Of a stretch of DNA of 64,000 nt, positions 45,560 through 58,687 are shown in pieces. Origin of the DNA: Aegilops tauschii subsp. strangulata. Taxonomy: Eukaryota; Streptophyta; Magnoliopsida; Poales; Poaceae. How positions within the stretch are numbered: position 1 is the stretch's first letter; every line of letters starts with the position of its first letter. The notes beneath the pieces were generated by a model. The model made no database searches, was not told the origin of the DNA, and saw nothing but the letters and a program-made list of their open reading frames with translations. The stretch lies in NCBI RefSeq assembly GCF_002575655.3, contig NC_053037.3, positions 323,357,294 to 323,421,293 on the forward strand, written 5' to 3'. Made by a program: the position numbers and the translations under genes.

Positions 45560-45789
45560 TACTGTTGTGTACGTGCAATAACTGGCACCATCGTATACAT
45601 ATCTTACAGTTAATGGGGCGTTCGACAGGAATAGCCGCGTGGCGAGCTCTCACACACGTGTCTGTTTTTTCTCGAAAAGGAGGATGATGACCCCCGGCCT
45701 CTGCATCTGGGAGTCACACATGCATCTGTAGCTACGAATTGTAGTGTTCTCAACCATCCGATTGGCTCTATCATGGATGTACCTATATA

Positions 45790-45942
45790 CTAAAACATGT
45801 CTAGATACATCTATATTTTGACAAATGGAAGGCATGTATTGTGGAACGGAGGGAGTGCTTGTCATCAAAATGGATAAAAAGGGACGTATCTAGAACTAAA
45901 ATACGTCTACATACATCTCCTTTTATCCATTTTGATGACAAG
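45790..45942. mobile_element. Two adjoining Stowaway relics
   Basis: A right-end fragment ends GGAACGGAGGGAGT at 45856. It abuts a perfect 22-base inverted repeat (45858-45879 and 45921-45942, CTTGTCATCAAAATGGATAAAA) with a 41-base loop containing Stowaway-like words (ACGTCTACATACATCTCC). The fragments are decayed and have no TA duplications. Confidence 0.65.
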
Positions 45943-46136
45943 TAGTACTTTTTACCCAAAGGAACTTTATATCCAACAGACACAAAATATCCGTTCGACT
46001 ATTGGAAATTACTGATCTGATGTCGAAGTAATTGCTGCATCGCCACCAAAACCCACCATTTCTTAAGCTAAAGTAGACCAAGGTAATCCCTATATTAGCA
46101 TATTACTAAGATAAACAGAAGGCACTGTGGAAACAT

Positions 46137-46698
46137 TTAGGACGTGAGCTTGTCAATCTGAATGTGGAGGGACACAAGCTTAGCCCCAGCCAGCAGCTTG
46201 GGCGGAACTGTCAAGAAGGCCAGCTCCTGCACGTCGACGTCACCGGGATCCTTGCTGCTTGTCACCTCCATTTCCACCTTGACGGCGTCGGTCGTGCCTT
46301 TGGGCTCCCCCGGCGGGCCGTTCGCCCACAGCTTGGCCACGTAGTGCGGCAGTGGGGACGCCCCCGCTCTGATGCAGACGACCGACACGGCGATAGGCGC
46401 GCCGATGTCGAGCACGCCGCCGACCAAGAAAAACGCGCGGCGGTCATCCTTCGCGAACAGCAAGAGCCGTGGCTCCGACAGTGGCACTTGCAGCTGGAGC
46501 ACCTTGCCGTACTGGATCCTGCGCACGGGCATGGGATGCGCGGTGTTGATGTGGTGGTAGAGCGCCGGCGGCGGGCCTTCGTAGCCGCAGACGGGCACGA
46601 GGCATTTGCAGGGCGCGAGCGGACACACGCTCTGGTGATCGGCGAGCTTGTGGTAAGTGACGTAGAGCCCACAGCCTTCGTGCGGGCACTCGACCCTC
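46137..46698 (-). pseudogene. SINA-like E3 ubiquitin ligase, 3' part of split gene
   Basis: This is the downstream half of exon 2. It carries a SIAH-type zinc finger (starting ECPHEGCGLYVTYH, with Cys/His pairs through CPLAPCKCLVPVC and HHINTAH) and the substrate-binding (TRAF-like) domain, ending IDKLTS before TAA at 46137-46139. Plant SINA-like proteins attach ubiquitin to target proteins and usually dimerise through this domain. The frame is open from the stop up to the insertion point. At 46699 a 12.0 kb LTR element begins; the bases CCCTC (46694-46698) are its target duplication. Joined to the piece at 58688-59043, the gene would encode about 276 residues with one intron, a normal size for the family. 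No promoter precedes this half. Confidence 0.92.
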
Positions 46699-49600
46699 TG
46701 TGACTCCCCCGATTCAATCGTACACTAATCATGCACGCAAACATGTACGATCAAGATCAAGGACTCACGGGAAGATATCACAACACAACTCTAAAACATA
46801 AATAAGTCATACAAGCATCATAATACAAGCCAGGGGCCTCCAGGGCTCGAATACAAGTGCTCGATCATAGACGAGTTAGCGGAAGCAACAATATCTGAGT
46901 ATAGACATAAGTTAAACAAGTTTGCCTTAAGAAGGCTAGCACAAACGGGGATACAGATCGAAAGAGGCACAGGCCTCCTGCCTGGGATCCTCCTAACTAC
47001 TCCTGGTCGTCGTCAGCGGGCTGCACGTAGTAGTAGCCACCTCCGGTGTAGTAGGAGTCGTCGTCGACGGTGGCGTCTGGCTCCTGGGCTCCAGCATCTG
47101 GTTGTGACAACCAGGTAGAAAGGAAAGGGGGAAAAGAGGGAGAAAAGCAACCGTGAGTACTCATCCAAAGTACTCGCAAGCAAGGAGCTACACTACATAT
47201 GCATGGGTATATGTGTAAAGGGCCATATCAGTGGACTGAACTGCAGAATGCCAGAATAAGAGGGGGATAGCTAATCCTATCGAAGACTACGCTTCAGGCC
47301 ACCTCCATCTTGTAGCATGTAGAAGAGAGTAGATGGTAAGTTCACCAAGTAGCATCGTATAGCATAATCCTAGCCGGCGATCCCCTCCTCGTCGCCCTGT
47401 TAGAGAGCGACCACCGGGTTATATCTGGTACTTGGAAGGGTGTGTTTTATTAAGTATCCAGTTCTAGTTGTCATAAGGTTAAGGTACAACTCCGGGTCGT
47501 CCTTTTACCGAGGGACACGGCTATTCGAATAGATAAACTTCCCTGCAGGGGTGCACCACATAACCCAACACGCTTGATCCCATTTGGCCGGACACACTTT
47601 CCTGGGTCATGCCCGGCCTCGGAAGATCAACACGTCGCAGCCCCACCTAGGCACAACAGAGAGGTCAGCACGCCGGTCTAAATCCTATGGCGCAGGGGTC
47701 TGGGCCCATCGCCCATTGCACACCTGCATGTTGCGAACGCGGCCGGAAATAGACCTAGCCTAGCAGGCATTCGAGTCCAATCCGGCGCGTGCCGCTCAGT
47801 CGCTGACGTCACGAAGGCTTCGGCTGATACCACGACGTCGAGTGCCCATAACTGTTCCCGCGTAGTTGGTTAGTGCGTCTAGACCAAATGGCCAGACTCA
47901 GATCAAATGCCAAGATCTCGGGCCAGGCCCACCTCTCTCCTAGGTGGTCTCAACCTGCCCTGTCGCTCCGCCACAAAGTAACAGTCGGGGGCCGTCAGGA
48001 ACCCAGGCCCACCTCTACCGGGATGGAGCCACCTGTCCTTTCAGCCCCCCTCATCAGAATCACTTGCGGGTACTCAACGAGCTGACCCGACTTTAGTCAC
48101 CACATGTGTCATGTATATAAAGTATATAGTATATACCCGTGGTCACCTCCTGAAGTGATCACGGCCCAGTAGTATAGCATGGCAGACGGACAAGAGTGTA
48201 GGGCCACTGATGGAACACTAGCATCCTATACTAAGCAGTAGGATAGCAGGTAAGGGTAACAACTGTAGCAACAATGACAGGCTATGCAACAGAATAGGAT
48301 TAACCGAAAGCAGTAACATGCTACACTACTCTAATGCAAGCAGTATAGAGAAGAATAGGCGATATTTGGTGATCAAGGAGGGGGGGGAGGGCTTGCCTGG
48401 TTGCTCTGGCAAGAGAAGAGTTCGTCATCGATGTAGTCGATCACTGGGGTATCAGCGATGGTCTCGAGGTCTATCGGAAAGAAGTAACGGAGGGGGAACA
48501 CAAATAAATAATAGAGCAATCAAAGCAAAACAAAGCATAACATGGCAATACGCGGTGCTAGAGGTGACCTAACGCATCAGTAGGTGATACCGACGAAGGG
48601 GGGGAAACATCCGGGAAAGTATCCCCGGTGTTTCGCGTTTTCGGACAAATGAACCGGAGGGGGAAAGTTGCGTGTTTGCTATGCTAGGGATGTGTAGCGG
48701 ACGAACGGGCTGCGTATCCGGAATCGCCTCATCGTTCTGAGCAACTTTCATGTAGAAAGTTTTTCCATTCGAGTTACGGTTTATTTTATACTAATTTTTA
48801 AAGTTTATTTATTTGCTGAATTTATTTTAGTTATTAAATTCAATATAAACAGTAAATACTTTCTTTTATACACAGCATCAGCTAGCCACTGTGTATGCCA
48901 TGTGGGACCAAGGGCTGGGTCAGCCCAGTTGACTGGTCAACGAAGTCAAAGTGGACTCCGGGGGTCCCATCTGTCACTGACTGGGACTGCCCAGTCAGCG
49001 GTTTGACTGGTCAACTGACCTGTGGGTCCAGTGGGACCCACATGTCATTGACTGAGATTAACTAATCTGGTTAATTAGTTTAATTACTTGATTAGATTAA
49101 CTAATTTTAATTAGTTAGTTAAACGGAATTAATTAACTTAATTAATTCACTAATTAATTAATTATTATTTTTTACTAATTTCATTTTCGCCATTCATTTT
49201 TTTAACGTTCTTTGGGCGTGGGGCCCCCTAGTCAGTGGCCCGAGGGGCTTGCGGGTGCTGGTTACGGGCGTAGCCGCAGCCCGGCCATTAGCGATGTGAG
49301 GCCAGGGGTCGTCGGCTGTGGGGGAAGGAGGGCGTGCACCGCGGGATGGCTGGAGCACTGCGGCGGCGCCGCCGCAAGGAATAGGTGCGGCGTCGCCATG
49401 GCGGCGAGCGCCAGCAGCAGGAGGCCGAGACGCTGGGGAGGCGCGCCGGGAGGGGGGCGGGCGACGGGTGCTAGAGGCGGGCGCCAGGCGGGGCTTGGCC
49501 GACGCGAGCGTCCGGGGTCGGGCAACGGTGCGCGGAGGCGGGGCGTGTGCCCATCGGGCGCGGTCGGGGCGTGGCGACCGCGGGACACGACGCGGGAAGC

Positions 49601-50566
49601 ACGGCGTCGGGCGCTCGGGCGGCGGCAGTGGCCGCTGTGACCGAACGGGGAAGGGTAGAGGAAGAGAGGCTGGGGGCCTCACCGCGGGGCCGTAGGGACT
49701 AGGGCAACGGGCCTCGGGGAGGAGGACGGGGACGACGTGTGTTGACAGAGACGGTGAGGCGGTCCGGCGAGGTGGCTCCGATGAGTGGCCCTCCCGGCGA
49801 CGGCGGTGATGGGATAAGCTCCCGACAGGCGACGGCGCGAGGACGCCGCAGGTAGGAGGCAAGGACGAGGGCGAGGGGGTCGATGATGGAGCGGCCGAGG
49901 CGGCGACGGGGTGGCGTCTCCGGGCGGCGACGTCCGGTGCCCCGATCCGATCTGGATCGGGGGGTGAGGGAGAGCGAGTGTGGGGAGAGTGTGGGTGTCG
50001 GTGGGTTAGGGTTTGGCCTAGGAAGGCCATATAGGGGACGGGGTGGGCCGGCCTGGTAGGACGCTGGCTGGGCTGAGGCCCAGTTGGGGAGGGGGGTTCT
50101 CTTTTTAAATACTTTTGTTATTTTGTTTTACCTTTTGTTATTTCTTCATTCTTTTCTGTTTTAACTTTAATTTTAATAGTAAACTAGTTTTATAAAATGT
50201 GGAACTTGGTCCATAAATAGTGTTGCTAATTTAGACTCTGCCACAAAAAGGTTTGGGAGTTACTTAAATGTTTAGGAATTTTATAATTTTGGAAAATCAT
50301 TTTAAATTACTGTTTTGCCCCTGTTTTAATTATTTTTGGGCATTTAAATACCTTATAAAATGTTGGTTATTATATGTTAATTACTTAGAGAATATTTGCA
50401 ACCTAACAAACATTTTGTCTTTTAAATTTTGAAGGAAACAATTTGACATGAAATTGGAATTCGAATTTGAGTTTGTTTTGGAACGAAGTGATGATTGGCA
50501 AACTAATTGTGAGACTTGGCAGTCATTAGCAGGGGATTACTGTAGTCTAATTATCCGGGCATCACA
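46699..50566 (-). repeat. 3' LTR of LARD2 (3868 bp)
   Basis: It is a near-copy of 54767-58687. A deletion of about 35 bp near 47925 removes a segment present at about 55990-56025 of the other LTR. The GC-rich block (49200-50090) has Pro/Arg-rich frames on both strands that I do not accept as genes. Confidence 0.93.
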
Positions 50567-53500
50567 AATCTCCTCCACTACAAGAAATCTTGTCCCGAGA
50601 TTTAAGAGGTGGAGTAAGGGGGAAAGTTCTGGTTACGAAATTCTATCGAGTCTTCTCGGTCTTGGTTGCTCTTCTCGAAGAGGTCGATCCATTATGTTGA
50701 TGAATTCATTCCTTTGCTTCAGGTCATCGTGATGAAGTCGCCATCCTATCTTCGGGAATTCCATCGCACGTACGAAAAGGAAAAGGGGTAACTTCAGCAG
50801 AACGGACCTCTACAAGGTTGCTATCTGGTAGATAACGTCAATGAAGATGGCGGAAAGTAACTCTCAAATTGAAACTTAGAAAATTTCTAGAGGAAAGTAA
50901 TAAGGTACACTAAGGAGTTTCAAGCGGCCAAGCAATCGTTCGATGCCTATTCAGAAGGTGAAAGGGTTTCAGGGCAATGAGAATAAGTACTGTGTCTGAT
51001 AACAGAATAGATCACTAAGAAGGTGGCTCGCGAATTACCTACGAAACCAAGAGCAAGGGATAACTTTGTCAACATGGTGTACAGGAGAGTCAAGTTTCGA
51101 TCCTGTTGAACTGTGGGTTATGGGCCCACCATGTGGGTTAAAAGTAGGAAGGGCGGTAACGTCTTGCACAATCATGTAAGCAAGGCATGTCAGAGGATAG
51201 CCTGTCAGTTATGTCGGCAACAACATCGGTACCAAGGGCGAGGGACGAAGAGAACCATTTTCCTGCTCGTTGAACGAGACGGACCAATAGGCAAAGTTCT
51301 CGTCCATCGGTGGCTACCGGAATGTCATCAACAATAGTAACATGGTCTTGCTGGCAGAATTGTACACCGAGGTGTTTACATAAGCAGGAGAATATTTCTG
51401 CTTAGATCATATAGATCATAAGAAAGGTTAAACCAAACAATGGAAAGGAAAATGTGATTATCAGATTAAACAGAACAATGGAAAGGAAAATGTGTTAAAA
51501 CACATATTTCAGGGGTATTTCCTTCCCAAGGACAAACAGAGTATGATATCCGTGACAGGGTATAATGTAGAAAACCCTCTAGGTAAGGGGAGAGAAATGT
51601 CATGACAATACCCATGCAACGGTGTTTGGATAACTGAGCAAGAAACATTTAGCATTGGGCTTCAAATGTTCTTGTTGAAAATCGGAGTACCACAGACATG
51701 CTTAGAGATAGCACTGGCATGGTCTTCAAGCAAAGATCAGACTTTGGATACACAAAGGATCCATCAGGAAGAACTTTAGAATAAGTCTTACAATTTCCTC
51801 ATGGAAAAATGGTTAATCTTGCTAAAATGGAAACTATAACAATAGGTCCTACGGCAAGGTGCACTGGGCATGACATCATCTTACCGGGTCATATAAAAGA
51901 CCAATGTTATAACTCTTGGAAAAATATTCCAACCATCATATCTGACCAAGATTCAGATCTGATTGGTGTCAGGATACCTCAGGCTCGGGATGTCTGAGAA
52001 GAAAAGGTGCAACACAAATTGTCGAGATGACATTGTAAGATTCTCGGTAAATGAACTATGGAAGCAAGTTCCGAATCATGAGTTCGTTATTAAATCAAGG
52101 AGAGAATGAGGAGGTGGTTGATGAACTCAGTGACAATTCATCGAGATTTCCAAAAGATGGATTTCCACAATTATGTGAACAAGGAGATAGCTTTTGTCAG
52201 TTCAAATGATATAATGAGGTATGCTCGAGGAAACATACACGATTAAACATTGGTTGACGGTGCACCCGAAATACGGACTTAGGTAGCACAAACAATGTTA
52301 GAATGGCGATTCGATAACCAATGGTCTAAGAATGAAATGTTGACCATTAACTTCAAAGCAATAAGGTTGCTAGAAGTTTTAAAATTACTAGTCCATATGT
52401 CGGTATTCCTGTTAGGAACAACATGGGGACCAAGAAAAGAATGGTGATGGTGAAGTATCACTTATATCAAGAATTCTCAAGAGGTGGTGAGATTCTCACG
52501 ACATCCCTGACATAAAAGATGGTAATACTCCAAGGTAGAGAAGAAAAATTGCTGGATAGCAAGGATCTCAAGGCACATCACAAAGCACGAACAAGTTTGT
52601 GTTGAACGAAAGGCAATAAAGTGGTCGATGATAACAAAAATCATCGAGAGCAAAGGGTGGTATTTCTCATCAAGAATTCGATAGATATCTTGGAAGCCCT
52701 CAGGATGTTGATGATGATCACAACACATTTGTCGAGAGATTTCATGAAGATGTAATCAATCAGCGACGACATCAGGCCAAAGGAATGATGAAGCGAAGGG
52801 TTATTGGAACCATGGGTATGACACAAACTCAGAATCCAGTTTGTGGTTCGAGGTGAAATGATAAGACGAGGAAATCGACGTAAGCTTAGCTTATTGTCGA
52901 AAGATGTGCTTCGGTAATAAGGAACGGGTGGCACAGTTAAAATTTAGCATGATAAAGATATAGCCAATCAGGCTAGGAATGACTTGAAGGATTATTAAAC
53001 TCATAAGCCACGAAAATTACTTAGAGTTATTAAATCGGAGTGCTGGATCGATTCACTTATCGGTGCTCTCGAGTGACAATTAACTCATAACTCGAGGGGG
53101 CACTGGAATCGGCGAGAATAATAGTTGATGAAGAAATCATAAGAAGTTATCTAGTTCCGTGATATTCTCGAGATACCTGAGGGTATACTCGAAGGTATAG
53201 CAGAATAGAGGTTGGATAGATGTATTGACCTGCAGAAGACAAGTACTTCAACTTGTCCGAGAAATGGGATCAAAGGAGAATAATATGGTCGGAACCATAG
53301 CTGCAGGGGATCCAATTTAATGACACCGAAAGAATTACCCAAATGATTAAATATTTTGCAAGAAGCTTCCATGATAAGTTCCACATCAGGTCCATGGGCA
53401 TGAACACAAAGTTCAAGGTCGACTCCCACTTCTTTAATGCATAAGTTTTCATTTACTCCTCACTTTCGAAGAAGTTGTAGCATTGAAATTTTATCTGGCA

Positions 53501-54750
53501 AAACACCAGAAGAGTATGACTCGTGAAAACTTTCGAGTCCACACATATTAAGGAAGGCATAGGTTCAACCCATCAGGGTATCGTGGAAATATATACCACA
53601 AGCTTCAATAGTAAATACCACCAGCTCGAAAGCTGAGCATGGTTGAGAAAGCAGAGGATACAATTTACCGAAGGCTTTATATATCCGTGGAAAGGCTCAC
53701 AACGTTATTTGAATATGGAGGACACTGCCGGATAATAATCCAACAAGAGGTCTGGTGGTCTACAACGGAGCTGATGTGAGTATCGGTACTCTATCAAAGG
53801 AAGAAGGAATGCAAGTGCATCGGATTATAGAAACAACTGACTAACTCAAAGCTCAAATGCAAAGGAATTATCATTTCCAAATCAAGGGATCGGAAACCAA
53901 CGGTCTGATTAAGAATGGATAAGTTGAATAGACTTAGGGGTACAATCGATGGCAATTTGATGGGTCGATAACCAGTTCACGTTTCAAACGACGTCTGAGC
54001 CGGAAGGATGAATTCTAGGCTCTGATTGAGGATTGCGAGCATTCGCAACAAATTGAATCAACAGACTCAAAATGATAATGACAAGAGATGCCAATAAGAT
54101 TACGAGACTTAAGATTAATCATAATGCAAGTAAGCAAGAATTTCAAGAGCAAAAAGGCTCCTGAGGATTTTCGGAAGATCGAATGGTATTTTGAACACTT
54201 TTGTGAAATACTTGAATCAACTGGGGGTGAGCGGATACTCGGTAAGTGCGAGAATTATCCGTAGGGGTATTCAGGTGACAAAGAACAGCAAGGCAGTAAG
54301 CTCAAAGGATTCTCGGAACAACAGAGAGAATTTCGGGGTATCTTGTAATAACAAGATCAACTGGGAAACATTGTATGAATGGCGAGTATACGTGGTTATC
54401 CATAGGAGTTTATCGATGAAAGGGAATTGCAAAAGCGATGAACACAAGTTCTCGGGTTATCAGCGGAGAGTATCTTTAGGGTCTTCGCGTGCAGCAGACG
54501 ATCATCAGTAATAAGGGGCTCTCCGGGTGAAAGTGATAACGAGATCCTAATGTTAGATTTAGCAAAATTCACTTAACTCGAATAGAAGAGAGATCAGAGT
54601 CCCAGAGTATAGACAAGGAGTAAAAGATCCTAATACCACCCAATGGCGACGTGGGCCCATAAGACACACAACCAATGTAAGTAAAAGTTTTTCAGTGACT
54701 AGACTCAACTTCGGCCAAGGAGTTGGAAAGGGGGCTACCTATAGGCAGTT
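50567..54750 (-). other. LARD2 internal region, non-coding
   Basis: It begins beside the 3' LTR with the polypurine tract (minus strand GTAGTGGAGGAGATT). No frame exceeds about 106 codons and none shows a retroviral-type domain. The sequence around 51780-51800 is the uninterrupted counterpart of the gypsy insertion site in LARD1. Confidence 0.85.
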
Positions 54751-54763
54751 GGCTCTGATACCA
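54751..54763 (-). other. Primer binding site of LARD2
   Basis: The minus strand reads TGGTATCAGAGCC, three bases from the 5' LTR, complementary to initiator methionine tRNA. Confidence 0.9.
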
Positions 54764-54766
54764 ACT

Positions 54767-57700
54767 TGTGACGCCCCCGATTCAATCGTACACTAATCAT
54801 GCACGCAAACGTGTACGATCAAGATCAGGGACTCACGGGAAGATATCACAACACAACTCTAAAACATAAATAAGTCATACAAGCATCATAATACAAGCCA
54901 GGGGCCTCGAGGGCTCGAATACAAGTGGTCGATCATAGACGAGTTAGCAGAAGCAACAATATCTGAGTACATACATAAGTTAAACAAGTTTGCCTTAAGA
55001 AGGCTAGCACAAACGGGGATACAGATCGAAAGAGGCGCAGGCCTCCTGCCTGGGATCCTCCTAACTACTCCTGGTTGTCGTCAGCGGGCTGCACATAGTA
55101 GTAGGCACCTCCGGTGTAGTAGGAGTCGTCGTCGACGGTGGCGTCTGGCTCCTGGGCTCCAGCATCTGGTTGCGACAACCAGGTAGAAAGGAAAGGGGGA
55201 AAAGAGGGAGAAAAGCAACCGTGAGTACTCATCCAAAGTACTCGCAAGCAAGGAGCTACACTACATATGCATGGGTATATGTGTAAAGGGCCATATCAAT
55301 GGACTGAACTGCAGAATGCCAGAATAAAGGGGGGTAGCTAATCCTGTCGAAGACTACGCTTCAGGCCACCTCCATCTTGCAGCATGTAGAAGAGAGTAGA
55401 TGGTAAGTTCACCAAGCAGCATCGTATAGCATAATCCTAGCCGGCGATCCCCTCCTCGTCGCCCTGTTAGAGAGCGATCACCGGGTTATATCTGGCACTT
55501 GGAAGGGTGTGTTTTATTAAGTATCCAGTTCTAGTTGTCATAAGGTCAAGGTACAACTCCGGGTCGTCCTTTTACCGAGGGACACGGCTATTCGAATAGA
55601 TAAACTTCCCTGCAGGGGTGCACCACATAACCCAACACGCTCGATCCCATTTGGCCGGACACACTTTCCTGGGTCGTGCCCGGCCTCGGAAGATCAACAC
55701 GTCACAGCCCCACCTAGGCACAACAGAGAGGTCAGCACGCCCGTCTAAATCCTATGGCGCAGGGGTCTAGGCCCATCGCCCATTGCACACCTACATGTTG
55801 CGAAAGCGGCCGGAAGCAGACCTAGCCTAGCATGCGTTCCAGTCCAATCCGGCGCGCGCCGCTCAGTCGCTGACGTCACGAAGGCTTCGGCTGATACCAC
55901 GACGTCGAGTGCCCATAATTGTTCCCGCGTAGTTGGTTAGTGCGTATAGACCAAATGGCCAGACTCAGATCAAATACCAAGATCTCGTTAAGCGTGTTAA
56001 GTATCCGCGAACGCCGACCAGGGCCAGGCCCACCTCTCTCCTAGGTGGTCTCAACCTGCCCTGTCGCTCCGCCACAAAGTAACAGTCGGGGGCCGTCAGG
56101 AACCCAGGCCCACCTCTACCGGGATGGAGCCACCTGTCCTTTCAGCCCCCCTCATCAGAATCACTTGCGGGTACTCAACGAGCTGACCCGACTTTAGTCA
56201 CCACATGTGTCATGTATATAAAGTATATAGTATATACCCGTGGTCACCTCCCGAAGTGATCACGGCCCAGTAGTATAGCATGGCAGACGGACAAGAGTGT
56301 AGGGCCACTGATGGAACACTAGCATCCTATACTAAGCAGTAGGATAGCAGGTAAGGGTAACAACTGTAGCAACAATGACATGCTATGCAACAGAATAGGA
56401 TTAACCGACAGCAGTAACATGCTACACTACTCTAATGCAAGCAGTATAGAGAAGAATAGGCGATATCTGGTGATCAAGGGGGGGGGGAGGGCTTGCCTGG
56501 TTGCTCTGGCAAGAGAAGAGTTCGTCATCGATGTAGTCGATCACTGGGGTATCAGCGATGGTCTCGAGGTCTATCGGAAAGAAGTAACGGAGGGGGAACA
56601 CAAATAAATAATAGAGCAATCAAAGCAAAACAAAGCATAACATGGCAATACGCGGTGCTAGAGGTGACCTAACGCATCAGTAGGCGATACCGACGAAGGG
56701 GGGGGGGGCAACCGGGAAAGTATCCCCGGTGTTTCGCGTTTTCGGACAGATGAACCGGAGGGGGAAAGTTGCGTGTTTGCTATGCTAGGAATGTGTAGCG
56801 GACGAACGGGCTGCGTATCCGGAATCGCCTCGTCGTTCTGAGCAACTTTCATGTACAAAGTTTTTCCATTCGAGTTACGGTTTATTTTATACTAATTTTT
56901 AAAGTTTATTTATTTGCTGAATTTATTTTAGTTATTAAATTCAAAATAAATAGTAAATACTTTTTTTATACACAGCAGCAGCTAGCCACTGTGTATGCCA
57001 TGTGGGGCCAAGGGCTGGGTCAGCCCAGTCAACTATTGACTAGTTGACTGGTCAACGAAGTCAAAGTGGACTCCGGGGGTCCCATCTATCACTGACTAGG
57101 ACTGCCTAGTCAGCGGTTTGACTGGTCAACTGACCTGTGGGTCTAGTGGGACCTCACGTGTCATTGGCTGAGATTAACTAATCTGGTTAATTAGTTTAAT
57201 TACTTGATTAGATTAACTAATTTTAATTAGTTAGTTAAACTGAATTAATTAACTTAATTAATTCACTTATTAATTAATTAATTATTATTATTTACTAATT
57301 TCATTTTCGTCATTCATTTTTTTAACGTTCTCTGGGCGTGGGGCCCCCTAGTCAGTGGCCTGAGGGGCTTGCGGGTGCTGGTTACGGGCATATCCGCAGC
57401 CCGCCCGTTAACGATGCGAGGCCAGTGGTCGTCGGCTGTGGGGGCGGGAGGGCGTGCGCCGCGGGATGGCTGGAGCACTGCGGCGCCGCCGCCGCAAGGA
57501 ATAGGTGCGGGCGTCGCCATGGCGGCGAGCGCCAGCAGCAGGATGCCGAGACCCTGGGGAGGCGCGCCGGGAGGGGGGCGGGCGATGGGTGCTAGAGGCG
57601 GGCGCCAGGCGGGGCTTGGCCGATGCGAGCGTCCGGCGTCGGGCAACGGTGCGCGGATGCGGGGCGTGCGCGCATCGGGCGCGGTCGGGGTGTGGCGACC

Positions 57701-58687
57701 GCGGGACGCGACGCGGGAAGCACGGCGTCGGGCGCTCGGGCGGCGGCAGTGGCCGCTGTGACCGAACGGGGAAGGGAAGAGGAAGAGAGGCTGGGGGCCT
57801 CACTACGGGGCCGTAGGGACTAGGGCAACGGGGCTCGGGGAGGAGGACGGGGACGACGTGTGTTGACGGAGACGGGGAGGCGGTCCGGCGAGGTGGCTCG
57901 GACGAGTGGCCCTCCCAGCGACGGCGACAATGGGATGAGCTCCCGACAGGCGACGGCGCGAGGACGCCGCAGGTAGGAGGCAAGGACGAGGGCGAGGGGG
58001 TCGATGATGGAGCGGCCGAGGCGGCGATGGGGTGGCGTCTCCGGGCGGCGACGTCCGGTGCCCCGATCCGATCTGGATCGGGGGGGTGAGGGAGAGCGAG
58101 TGTGGGGAGAGTGTGGGTGTCGGTGGGTTAGGGTTTGGCCTAGGAAGGCCATATAGGGGACGGGGTGGGCCGGCCTGGTAGGACGCTGGCTGGGCTGAGG
58201 CCCAGTTGGGGAGGGGGGTTCTTTTTTAAATACTTTTGTTATTTTGTTTTACCTTTTGTTATTTCTTCATTCTTTTCTGTCTTAACTTTAATTTTAATAG
58301 TAAACTAGTTTTATAAAATGTGAAACTTGGTCCATAAATAGTGTTGCTAATTTAGACTCTGCCACAAAAAGGTTTGGGAGTTACTTAAATGTTTAGGAAT
58401 TTTATAATTTTGGAAAATCATTTTAAATTACTATTTTGCCCCTGTTTTAATTATTTTTGGGCATTTCAATACCTTATAAAATGTTGGTTATTATATGTTA
58501 ATTAACTAGAGAATATTTGCAACCTAACAAACATTTTGTCTTTTAAATTTTGAAGGAAACAATTTGACATGAAATTTGAATTCGAATTTGAGTTTGTTTT
58601 GGAACAAAGTGATGATTGGCAAACTGATTGTGAGACTTGGCAGTCATTAGCAGGGGATTACTGTAGTCTAATTATCCGGGCGTCACA
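54767..58687 (-). repeat. 5' LTR of LARD2 (3921 bp)
   Basis: It starts TGTGACGCCC and ends GGGCGTCACA, and is followed by the CCCTC target duplication and SINA exon sequence. Confidence 0.93.

Larger units (their letters stand above)
46699..58687 (-). mobile_element. LARD2: complete non-autonomous LTR retrotransposon inside the SINA-like gene
   Basis: The element is 11,989 bp with LTRs at 46699-50566 and 54767-58687 and a 4.2 kb internal region. The 5-bp duplication CCCTC flanks it (46694-46698 and 58688-58692). It shares LTR and internal sequence with LARD1, in the same orientation. The internal region lacks gag and pol, so its proteins must come from elsewhere. Its left LTR end has decayed (TGTGACTCCC against TGTGACGCCC; CATCACA against CGTCACA). 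Confidence 0.95.

Noticed and set aside
49194..50030. A 278-codon minus-strand frame in the LARD2 LTR (and its counterpart near 57408-58152)
   Set aside because: The two LTR copies do not keep the same frame, and the product is Pro/Arg/Ser low complexity.
54191..54511. 106-codon plus-strand frame inside LARD2
   Set aside because: It has no domain, is not visible as an open frame in LARD1, and runs against the element's direction of transcription.
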